Notes under the pieces: generated by a model | Databases searched by the model: none | Seen by the model: the letters and a program-made list of their open reading frames with translations, nothing else | What the model was told of the DNA's origin: nothing | Part shown: piece by piece, positions 22,818-30,039 of the stretch | How positions within the stretch are numbered: the first letter of the stretch is position 1 | How the letters are laid out: each line of letters starts with the position of its first letter | From: Mycobacterium sp. | GTDB lineage: Bacteria; Actinomycetota; Actinomycetes; Mycobacteriales; Mycobacteriaceae | DNA: 64,000 nucleotides | Direction of reading: 5' to 3' | NCBI GenBank assembly: GCA_016197405.1 | Contig: JACPVR010000023.1 | Location: forward strand, 62,001 to 126,000 | Translations under genes and position numbers: made by a program

Positions 22818-24393
22818 CCGGTTCGGCCGGTGTGCGGACGAACAGGGCCAGCACCGCGCCGATTGCCGCGGCCCCGGCCGCGACGATCACCGAGGTGTGC
22901 AGCCCGGCCATGAACGCCTGATGACTGCCGGTCGCGATGGCCTCCGACAGCGCCGGCGGCACCCCCGGCACCGGTGGTGTGACGCCCTGGGCCACGAGTT
23001 CCTTGGCCGCGCCGAGCTGCGCGGCAGCCGGTGCGGGCACCCCGGCGCCGGTGAGTTCACCCGTCAGCACCGACCCCACCCGGCTGGACATGATCGAGCC
23101 CAGGATCGTGGTGCCCAGCACCCCGCCCAGCTGCACCGCGGTGCTCTGCAGCCCGCCGGCGACACCGGCGGCGTCCATCGGGGCGTTGCCGACGATGGCA
23201 TCCGAGCTTGCCGTGAGCACCAGACCGATACCGGCGCCGAGCAGGACGAATGCCGGCCACAACGCGCCGTACCCGGAGTCGGCGCCCAGATCGCTGAGCA
23301 GCACCAGCGCGGCGGCAACAGCCGCCAGCCCGCCGGCCATCGCCGGTCGCGGACCGAACCGCTGGGTTATCACCCCGGACAGCGGGGCGGTGATCATCAG
23401 CGCGCCGCTGAGCGGCAGGGTGCGCACACCGGCCTCGACCGGGCTCATACCCTGCACGTTCTGCAGGAACAGCGTCATGAAGAACAGCGTGCCGAACAGC
23501 GCGAAGAAGTTGATGACGACGACGGCGGTGCCGATCGACAGTGACCTGTTGGTGAACAGGTGCATTGGCAGCAGCGGTTGCGCCGAGCGCAGTTCGATCA
23601 GCACGAACGCGGCGATCGCCAGCAGACCGGCCAGGATGACTCCCAGGGTGCTGGCGGCCAGCCAGCCCCAGTCCTGGGCCTTGATGAGCCCGAACACCAC
23701 CAGGAACAGGCCGCCGGACAGCGCGGTGATCCCGGGGATGTCCATTCGGTGGCTGCCGCCGCTGCGGCTCTCGACGATGGACAGCGCGCCGATGAGCAGC
23801 GCCGCGGCCGCGATGGGTGCGTTGATGTAGAACACCGATTCCCAGTTGACGTGTTCGACCAGCAGGCCGCCGACGATCGGGCCGGCCGCGATGGAGGCGC
23901 CGGTGGCCGCGCCCCAGATGCCGACGGCGGTGTTGAGCTTGTCGGCGGGGAAGGTGCTGCGGATGATCGCCAGGGTGGCGGGCATCAGCAGCGCGCCGAA
24001 GACGCCCTGCACGGTGCGCAGTGCGATGACGCCGGCGACGGTGCCCGCCAGGCCGATGCCGACCGATGCGGCCGCGAAGCCGATCACGCCGATGAAGAAG
24101 ATGGTGCGCCTGCCGAACCGGTCGCCGAGCTTGCCGCCGAATATCAGCAGCGCCGCCAGCGCCAGCATGTAGGCGTTGGTGATCCACTGCAGATCCGACA
24201 GGGTGGCGTGCAGGTCGGCGGCGATATGCGGGTTGGCGATCGCGACGACCGAGGCGTCGAGGCCGACCATGATGACGCCGATCGACACTGCCGCCAGCGT
24301 CCACCACGGGTTGCCGCGCAGGCGGGGGTTTCGGTGGCTGGTCCGGTGCTCGGCGCGGTGTCGCGCCGTGTCCGGTGTCGTGGTCAGGGACAT
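22810..24393 (-). CDS. MFS drug transporter, DHA2 (EmrB/QacA) family
   Basis: This 527-residue efflux pump has about 14 predicted helices. Motifs include GLDASVVAIANPHIAADL in helix 1 (motif D1), FGGKLGDRFGRRTIFFIG between helices 2 and 3 (motif A), RTVQGVFGALLMPATLAIIR (motif B) and GAATGASIAAGPIVGG (motif C of antiporters). It probably exports lipophilic drugs or natural compounds using the proton gradient. ATG 24393 has a GGAG site. It is divergent from a TetR gene with two matched operators between them, the usual layout of a drug-inducible pump. In M. tuberculosis this pair is not between nrdE and nrdF2 as I recall, so it is probably an insertion. Confidence 0.92.
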   Translation of the reverse strand: MSLTTTPDTARHRAEHRTSHRNPRLRGNPWWTLAAVSIGVIMVGLDASVVAIANPHIAADLHATLSDLQWITNAYMLALAALLIFGGKLGDRFGRRTIFFIGVIGFAAASVGIGLAGTVAGVIALRTVQGVFGALLMPATLAIIRSTFPADKLNTAVGIWGAATGASIAAGPIVGGLLVEHVNWESVFYINAPIAAAALLIGALSIVESRSGGSHRMDIPGITALSGGLFLVVFGLIKAQDWGWLAASTLGVILAGLLAIAAFVLIELRSAQPLLPMHLFTNRSLSIGTAVVVINFFALFGTLFFMTLFLQNVQGMSPVEAGVRTLPLSGALMITAPLSGVITQRFGPRPAMAGGLAAVAAALVLLSDLGADSGYGALWPAFVLLGAGIGLVLTASSDAIVGNAPMDAAGVAGGLQSTAVQLGGVLGTTILGSIMSSRVGSVLTGELTGAGVPAPAAAQLGAAKELVAQGVTPPVPGVPPALSEAIATGSHQAFMAGLHTSVIVAAGAAAIGAVLALFVRTPAEPVS

Positions 24394-24425
24394 CTGTGCT
24401 CCGTTTCGTCCGGGATTCAAGTTCG

Positions 24426-24494
24426 CTAAGTGGAGGATCTCCACCACTTACTGGTCATGACGCTACGCCTAAATGGATGATTCTCTCCACTTAG
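24426..24494. promoter_or_regulatory. Twin 26-bp operators of the TetR/MFS pair
   Basis: Operator 1 is CTAAGTGG (24426-24433), 10 bp, CCACTTAC (24444-24451). Operator 2 is CTAAATGG (24469-24476), 10 bp, CCACTTAG (24487-24494). Both share an 8-10-8 architecture and their centres are 43 bp apart, one near each gene start. In operator 1 a second, nested repeat GTGGAG-GAT-CTCCAC is present. Confidence 0.8.
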
Positions 24495-24514
24495 TTCGCT
24501 ATGGTGAGTCTGTG

Positions 24515-25198
24515 ATGTCCCCCGCACCGACGCCGGCCAAGCGACCGCCGTCACCGAAACCGCTGCGGGCCGACGCTCAGCTGAATCGCGACCGCATCCT
24601 GGACGCGGCGGCCGAGCTGTTTGCCGAGCACGGCATGTCGGTACCGCTGGAGGAGGTGGCGCGCCGGGCCGGTGTGGGCGTGGCGACGCTGTACCGGCGA
24701 TTTCCGGCGCGCGCGGACCTGGCCGCGGCCACCTTCGAGCGCAATATCTCGCGTTTCACCGCAGTGGTGGACACCGCCCTCGCCGCCGACGACCCCTGGC
24801 AGGGCTTCCGGCAGTTGGTTTTCGACCTGTGTGAACTGCAGGCCGGTGACGCCGGGCTGCGGGAGATGCTCACGACGGCGTTTCCGGCCAGCAGTGTGGT
24901 CGAGCAGCGAACCGGCGAGGCGGTCGAGAAGCTGCGCACGCTGATGGCCCGGGCGCAGGCCGAGGGGACACTGCGCGCCGATCTGCTGGTGGCCGACGTG
25001 GTGGTGATGTTGTTGGCGAATGCGGGAGTGGTGGGAGCGACGGGAGAGTCGGCGCCGGACGCCTGGCGCCGTTTCGCGGCACTGATGGTCGACGCGTTTC
25101 GCGCCGGGCCGGCTGAGCCGGCCGGCGTGTCCGAAGTGCTGCCCGACGCACCCGCCGAGCAGCAGTTACGTCGCTCTATCGCCATGCTCGGCAAGTAA
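24515..25198 (+). CDS. TetR-family repressor of the MFS pump
   Basis: This 227-residue repressor has a proline/lysine-rich N-terminal tail and an HTH (RDRILDAAAELFAEHGMSVPLEEVARRAGVGVATLYRRFP). ATG 24515 is used; GTG 24512 immediately before is also in frame. It is divergent from the DHA2 pump and overlies two matched operators, so it most likely represses both genes until a drug-like inducer binds. It ends 17 bp before the first NrdR box of nrdF2. Confidence 0.9.
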   Translation: MSPAPTPAKRPPSPKPLRADAQLNRDRILDAAAELFAEHGMSVPLEEVARRAGVGVATLYRRFPARADLAAATFERNISRFTAVVDTALAADDPWQGFRQLVFDLCELQAGDAGLREMLTTAFPASSVVEQRTGEAVEKLRTLMARAQAEGTLRADLLVADVVVMLLANAGVVGATGESAPDAWRRFAALMVDAFRAGPAEPAGVSEVLPDAPAEQQLRRSIAMLGK

Positions 25199-25215
25199 TC
25201 TCGCGACTCGCCGAG

Positions 25216-25263
25216 ACACAACTTGTTGTGTTGCGGCGCGATGTCTCACCCCAGTTGTAGTGT
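25216..25263 (+). promoter_or_regulatory. NrdR-box pair upstream of nrdF2
   Basis: ACACAACTTGTTGTGT (25216-25231) is a perfect palindrome matching the NrdR form. ACCCCAGTTGTAGTGT (25248-25263) starts exactly 32 bp downstream and keeps the TAGTGT half. The pair ends 39 bp before nrdF2, supporting co-regulation with nrdHIE by NrdR although the genes are 7 kb apart. Confidence 0.8.
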
Positions 25264-25302
25264 TGCGGGCACTAGTCCGACATTGTCGTTTAAGGGGTCC
25301 CG

Positions 25303-26277
25303 GTGTCCGAAGGAATGAAACTCATCGACCGTGTTTCGGCGATCAACTGGAACCGGTTGCACGACGAAAAGGATGCCGAGGTCTGGGAGCGGCTCACCGG
25401 TAACTTCTGGCTGCCCGAGAAGGTTCCGGTGTCCAACGATATCCCGTCCTGGGGCACGCTGACGCCGCACGAGAAGCAGCTCACCATGCGGGTCTTCACC
25501 GGCCTGACCCTGCTGGACACCATCCAGGGCACCGTCGGCGCGGTCAGCCTGATCCCCGATGCGCTCACCCCGCACGAAGAAGCCGTCTACACCAACATCG
25601 CGTTCATGGAGTCGGTGCACGCCAAGAGCTACAGCAACATCTTCTCCACGCTGTGCTCGACCGTCGAGATCGACGAGGCGTTCCGCTGGTCGGAGGAGAA
25701 CCCGAACCTGCAGCGCAAGGCCGAGATCGTGATGAAGTTCTACAAGGGCGACGATCCGCTCAAGCGCAAGGTGGCCTCCACCCTGCTGGAGAGCTTCCTG
25801 TTCTACTCCGGCTTCTACCTGCCGATGTACTGGAGCAGCCGCGCCAAGCTCACCAACACCGCCGACATGATCCGGCTCATCATCCGCGACGAAGCCGTGC
25901 ACGGCTACTACATCGGCTACAAGTTCCAGAAGGGCCTGGCGCTGGTCGACGAGGCCACCCGCGCCGAGCTCAAGGACTACACCTACGAGCTGCTGTTCGA
26001 GCTCTACGACAACGAGGTGGAGTACACCCAGGATCTCTACGACGAGGTCGGCCTGACCGAGGACGTCAAGAAGTTCCTGCGCTACAACGCCAACAAGGCC
26101 CTGATGAACCTCGGCTACGAGGCGCTGTTCCCGCGCGACGAGACCGACGTCAACCCGGCCATCCTGTCGGCGTTGAGCCCCAACGCCGACGAGAACCACG
26201 ACTTCTTCTCGGGGTCGGGTTCGAGCTACGTCATCGGCAAGGCCGTCAACACCGAAGACGACGACTGGGACTTCTGA
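25303..26277 (+). CDS. nrdF2: Class Ib ribonucleotide reductase, beta subunit
   Basis: This 324-residue radical-generating subunit carries every expected metal ligand: Asp72, Glu103, His106, Glu163, Glu197 and His200, plus radical Tyr110 (numbering offset by five from Salmonella NrdF). The acidic C-terminal tail ending TEDDDWDF docks on NrdE. GTG 25303 follows AAGGGG; an ATG four codons later is an alternative. It works with NrdE/NrdH/NrdI encoded at 15.5-18.4 kb. Two NrdR boxes lie upstream. Confidence 0.97.
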   Translation: MSEGMKLIDRVSAINWNRLHDEKDAEVWERLTGNFWLPEKVPVSNDIPSWGTLTPHEKQLTMRVFTGLTLLDTIQGTVGAVSLIPDALTPHEEAVYTNIAFMESVHAKSYSNIFSTLCSTVEIDEAFRWSEENPNLQRKAEIVMKFYKGDDPLKRKVASTLLESFLFYSGFYLPMYWSSRAKLTNTADMIRLIIRDEAVHGYYIGYKFQKGLALVDEATRAELKDYTYELLFELYDNEVEYTQDLYDEVGLTEDVKKFLRYNANKALMNLGYEALFPRDETDVNPAILSALSPNADENHDFFSGSGSSYVIGKAVNTEDDDWDF

Positions 26278-26302
26278 CGCTGCGCTGACTAGGGTCGAGA
26301 GC

Positions 26303-27250
26303 ATGGTGCTCGCGGTCGACCCGGAAGTCCTCGCAGGGATGCGCACATTACCGGCGGCGGCAGGTGACCCGCCCGCCGTCGGCGATGTGGCGACCCGAAG
26401 GGCAAATACCGCAACCCTTTTCGCCCACCTGGCGGCCGCGCGCGCAGCGGTGCCGGGTGTGCGGCGCACCGATCACACCTTGACGACCCCGGACGGTGCC
26501 GTGCTGGCACTGTCCTGGTATCGCCGCGATTCCGGCGAGCCGCCCGGCAGCGCCGTGCTCTACCTGCACGGCGGCGGCATGATCGTGGGCCTGCTGCCGA
26601 TCTATGACAGCGCGGCGCGCTCCTACGTCGCGGCTACCGGGGTTCCGATGCTCGTCGTGGATTACCGCATCGCACCGGAGTACCCGCACCCCACTCCGGT
26701 GCAGGACTGCTACTCGGCACTGCTCTGGCTGGCCGAGCACAGCACGCACCTCGGCGTCGACCCGGCGCGGATCGCGGTGATGGGTGACAGTGCCGGCGGT
26801 GGTCTGGCGGCCGGCGTCGCCCTGCTGGCCCGTGATCGTGGCGGTCCCGCGCTGGCCCAGCAGCTGTTGATCTATCCCATGCTCGACGACCGCACGACGA
26901 CGCCGGATCCACAGTTCCCGCCGGTGCTCACCTGGAATTACGACGACAACATGACGGGCTGGACGGCACTGCTCGGCGCGGACGCCGGTGGCCCGGAGGT
27001 CTCGATGTACGCGGCTCCGGCCCGGGCCGTCGACCTGGCCGGCCTGCCGGCCACCTACATCGACGTCGGCGAAGTGGACATCTTCCGCGAGGAGAACATC
27101 GACTATGCGCGCCGGCTGTCGCTGGCGGGCGTGCCGACCGAACTGCACGTCCACCCCGGCTGCCCGCATGCTTTCGAAGCGGTGGCCCCCGATGCCGCTG
27201 TGTCGCAACGGGTTTTCGCCGACCGGCTGCGTCGCATCGCCTCGCTGTAG
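26303..27250 (+). CDS. Alpha/beta hydrolase, hormone-sensitive-lipase family
   Basis: This 315-residue carboxylesterase/lipase has the oxyanion motif HGGG (89-92), nucleophile Ser163 in GDSAGG, and likely Asp259 and His289 (HPGCPHAF) completing the triad. No signal peptide is seen, so it is probably cytosolic. It hydrolyses short- to medium-chain esters; the natural substrate is unknown. ATG 26303 lies 25 bp after nrdF2. It converges with the histidine kinase gene (15-bp gap). This starts the stretch absent at the same place in M. tuberculosis as I recall it. Confidence 0.9.
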   Translation: MVLAVDPEVLAGMRTLPAAAGDPPAVGDVATRRANTATLFAHLAAARAAVPGVRRTDHTLTTPDGAVLALSWYRRDSGEPPGSAVLYLHGGGMIVGLLPIYDSAARSYVAATGVPMLVVDYRIAPEYPHPTPVQDCYSALLWLAEHSTHLGVDPARIAVMGDSAGGGLAAGVALLARDRGGPALAQQLLIYPMLDDRTTTPDPQFPPVLTWNYDDNMTGWTALLGADAGGPEVSMYAAPARAVDLAGLPATYIDVGEVDIFREENIDYARRLSLAGVPTELHVHPGCPHAFEAVAPDAAVSQRVFADRLRRIASL

Positions 27251-27265
27251 CGGGCCGGGCGGCGC

Positions 27266-28780
27266 CTACGCCTCGGCGCCGACCGGAATGGTCGCGGTGA
27301 TGGTGGTTCCGTCGCCGGGAGCGCTGTCGACGGTGAACTGGCCCGACAGCGCCTCCACCCGGTCACGCAGCCCGACCAGGCCCGAGCCGCCGCCGGCGAG
27401 TGCGCCGCCGTCGCCGTCGTCGCTGACCGCCAGTCGCAGCTGCGCACCGTCGAGGGCCGCCGTCACCGTCACCACCTCGGCGTTGGCGTATTTGGCGGTA
27501 TTGGTCAGCGCTTCGGCGACAACGTAATACGCCGCCACCTCCACCGATTCCGGCAGCCGCCGGTCGACCGTGACGTCGAGTTCGACCGGAACCGCCGAGC
27601 GGCGCGCCAACGTCTTGATCGCCGGGCCCAGCCCGCCTCGGGACAGGATCGCCGGATGCATACCGCGGGAGAGCTCCTGAAGGTCGGCGTGCAGTCCGGC
27701 CAGTCCGGTGACGACCTTGGACAGCTGCGCCGTCAGGGCCGGGTCGTCGGTGGGCGCCGTCGCCTCGATGGCGCGCAGTTCCAGGCTCAGCGAGACGATC
27801 CGCTGTTGGGCGCCGTCATGCAGGTCGCGTTCGAACCCGCGCCGGGCCTGGTCGGCGGCAGCGACGATCCGTGCCCGCGATGCCGTCAGCTCCGCTCGGG
27901 TCTCGGCATTGGTGATCGCCGTCGAGATCAGATCGGCGAAATCCCCGATATGCGCCTCGGCTGATTCCGGGACCGGCTGCGCCGAGGTGGATCCCACGAC
28001 GAGCGCACCGCGCACCAGACCGTCGATGAATATCGGCGCGCCCGCTGCCGAGCGCATCCCGAGATCGCGCATCCGGCCGGCGATGACCCCGTCGGCAGAC
28101 TCGTAGTTGTCCATGCGGGCGGGTGCGCCGAGCGCGCAGATCCGCGCGCTGAGGCTGTCGCCTTCCAGCGAAAAGCGTTCGCCCACCGACAATCCCGGGC
28201 GTCCGTTGCTCTCGCGTGCGGCCCGCACGACGCAGTGGCCGTCGGGGTCGAAGGCCAGCAGGGTGACGTGCGCGACTCCGAGGCTGTGCGCAAGCTCCTC
28301 GATCGCGACCGGATACACCGCCTCCGGTGCGGCACCCCGTGCCACCAGGGTGGCGACCCGCCGCAAGGCCGCCTGCTGTTCGGCCAGCACACTGGCCTGG
28401 CGTCTGCGTTGTTCGGCCTCGGCCGCGCGCAGCCGGGCCTGACCCACCAGGACGTTGGTCAGCAGCGCCAGCGTCAGGAACACCGTGACCGCCGGCGCCA
28501 GGCTGTCGCGGCCCTCGGCGTGGAAATAGACGTACACCAGCGCACTGGCCAGCGATGTCGCGACGGCCAGCCCGAAACCCCAGCCCGCCGATACCACCAG
28601 CACGCCGAGCAGGAAAACCGCGCCGAACGCATTGTCGGGCGCCACCTTTTTCAGGGCCAGCACCAGCAGGATCTCGGCGGTGATGAAAATCGCGGCCACC
28701 ACGATGCCCCACCCCAGCGGGCGGGCGATGGGGCGGACAAGTTGGGCCAGCAGCCGGTTGGGCAGCGATCGCCAGGTCAC
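27266..28780 (-). CDS. Sensor histidine kinase (membrane, GAF, HisKA_3)
   Basis: This 504-residue kinase has four hydrophobic segments at about 23-115 (DUF4118/KdpD-like membrane domain) and a short coiled coil at 116-145. A GAF domain spans about 145-295. A HisKA_3 dimerisation helix follows, with phospho-acceptor His321 in GFERDLHDGAQQRIVSLSLELR, then a HATPase_c domain with N box EALTNTAKYA and G boxes DDGDGG and GSGLVGLRDRV. The chemistry is NarL/DesK type, so the partner should be the LuxR-type regulator encoded just beyond the receiver-only gene. GTG 28780 is chosen as the first start ahead of the membrane segments. The signal is unknown. Confidence 0.92.
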   Translation of the reverse strand: MTWRSLPNRLLAQLVRPIARPLGWGIVVAAIFITAEILLVLALKKVAPDNAFGAVFLLGVLVVSAGWGFGLAVATSLASALVYVYFHAEGRDSLAPAVTVFLTLALLTNVLVGQARLRAAEAEQRRRQASVLAEQQAALRRVATLVARGAAPEAVYPVAIEELAHSLGVAHVTLLAFDPDGHCVVRAARESNGRPGLSVGERFSLEGDSLSARICALGAPARMDNYESADGVIAGRMRDLGMRSAAGAPIFIDGLVRGALVVGSTSAQPVPESAEAHIGDFADLISTAITNAETRAELTASRARIVAAADQARRGFERDLHDGAQQRIVSLSLELRAIEATAPTDDPALTAQLSKVVTGLAGLHADLQELSRGMHPAILSRGGLGPAIKTLARRSAVPVELDVTVDRRLPESVEVAAYYVVAEALTNTAKYANAEVVTVTAALDGAQLRLAVSDDGDGGALAGGGSGLVGLRDRVEALSGQFTVDSAPGDGTTITATIPVGAEA

Positions 28781-28884
28781 CGGCCGATGGTATGCGCACA
28801 GCGCGAATTCTTTCCGGTTAGCGGTAATGCCTTCCCGGCGCGACACTGACAAGCTCTAGGTATGTACTCCTCCGAGGCCCGCTC

Positions 28885-29226
28885 ATGCGAGCGCTGATCG
28901 TCGACGACAGCGCCGACTTCCGCGACGCTGCGCGGATGATGCTGGAACGCGGCGGGATCGACGTGGTCGGCACAGCGTGCGACGGCGCCGAAGCGGTCAG
29001 CAGGAGCAAAGAGCTGCGACCCGATGTCGCGCTGGTCGACGTCGACCTGGGCACGGAGAACGGTTTCGATATCGCCGAGCAACTCGACGAAGTGGCGGTG
29101 ATCCTCATCTCGACACACGACGAAGAGGATTTCGCCGATCTGATCGCGGCGAGCTCGGCGCGCGGATTCCTGCCGAAGTTCGCGCTGTCGCCCGGCGCCA
29201 TCCGCGACCTGCTCGAGCGCGGCTGA
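28885..29226 (+). CDS. Receiver-only response regulator
   Basis: This 113-residue protein is a complete REC domain with no output domain: acidic pair Asp7-Asp8, phospho-acceptor Asp52 (VALVDVDLG), Thr77 and Lys98 (GFLPKFAL). All phosphorylation residues are intact. It is divergent from the kinase gene (104-bp gap) and convergent with the LuxR-type regulator (3-bp gap). It may act as a phosphate sink, a phosphotransfer intermediate, or regulate by protein contact. ATG 28885 opens a canonical first REC strand. Confidence 0.88.
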   Translation: MRALIVDDSADFRDAARMMLERGGIDVVGTACDGAEAVSRSKELRPDVALVDVDLGTENGFDIAEQLDEVAVILISTHDEEDFADLIAASSARGFLPKFALSPGAIRDLLERG

Positions 29227-29229
29227 CGC

Positions 29230-29892
29230 TCAGCGCGATTCGAGATAGACGATCACCGCGCGCACCCGCCGGTGGTCGTCACCGGTCTCGGGCAGGTTCA
29301 GCTTCGTCAGGATGCTGCGCACATGCTTTTCCACGGTGCCCTCGGTGACCCAGATTCGCCTGCCGATGCCGGCGTTGGACAACCCCTCGGCCATCAGCGT
29401 CAGCACCTCACGCTCGCGGGTGCTCAGCGCCGCCAACGGATCATCGCGACGGCGCGCCGACACCAGTTCGGCGACGAGCGCGGGGTCGACCACCGAGGCA
29501 CCGTTGGCGATGCGCTGCACGGTGTCGACGAAATCGGCGACATCGGTGACCCGGCTCTTGAGCAGGTAACCGATGGCGTGGCCGCCGGCGAGCAGTTCCA
29601 TCGCATGGTCGACGTCGACATGCGCCGAGAGCACCACGATGCCGGTCTCGGGCGACTCCGCGCGGATGATCTTGGCGGCGTCGAGTCCCTCGGCGGTGTG
29701 CGTCGGCGGCATGCGGATGTCGGTGAGCACCAGCTGCGGGTGTTGTTCGCGCACCAGGCTCAGCAGTTCGGCGGCATCCCCGGCCTGGCCGACGATGTCG
29801 AAGCCCGATCTCTCCAGCAGGCTTGCCACCCCTTCGCGGAGCAGCACGTCATCGTCGGCGACCACCACACGTAAGGCGCACACCGGCCCCAT
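29230..29892 (-). CDS. NarL/LuxR-family response regulator
   Basis: This 220-residue DNA-binding regulator has a REC domain with Asp13-Asp14-Asp15, phospho-acceptor Asp58 (LVLTDIRMPP), Ser91 and Lys114. A C-terminal LuxR HTH follows (LSTREREVLTLMAEGLSNAGIGRRIWVTEGTVEKHVRSILTKL, about 157-200). The open frame runs far upstream but the real start is ATG 29892 (or a GTG three codons in). It is probably the cognate of the HisKA_3 kinase. Whether it controls the divergent molybdenum dehydrogenase operon 147 bp away is not shown by any visible site. Confidence 0.92.
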   Translation of the reverse strand: MGPVCALRVVVADDDVLLREGVASLLERSGFDIVGQAGDAAELLSLVREQHPQLVLTDIRMPPTHTAEGLDAAKIIRAESPETGIVVLSAHVDVDHAMELLAGGHAIGYLLKSRVTDVADFVDTVQRIANGASVVDPALVAELVSARRRDDPLAALSTREREVLTLMAEGLSNAGIGRRIWVTEGTVEKHVRSILTKLNLPETGDDHRRVRAVIVYLESR

Positions 29893-30039
29893 TGTTGCAT
29901 CCGGACCGCACATTGCCGGTGCCGTGCTGCGGATATGGGGGCTAACCGGTAGAGCCCATGGCAGCCAGCGGCGCAGACGGGGTACCCGACGCAGAGCAGA
30001 GTGGAGGTCGGCGCCAGTGCCGACAGTCGAGGAGACCTG

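Noticed and set aside
30001..30039. Longer N-terminus for the molybdenum subunit from 30001
   Set aside because: The GAGGAGA site before ATG 30040 and the family start (RPVNRVEGVDKVTG) favour the later start.
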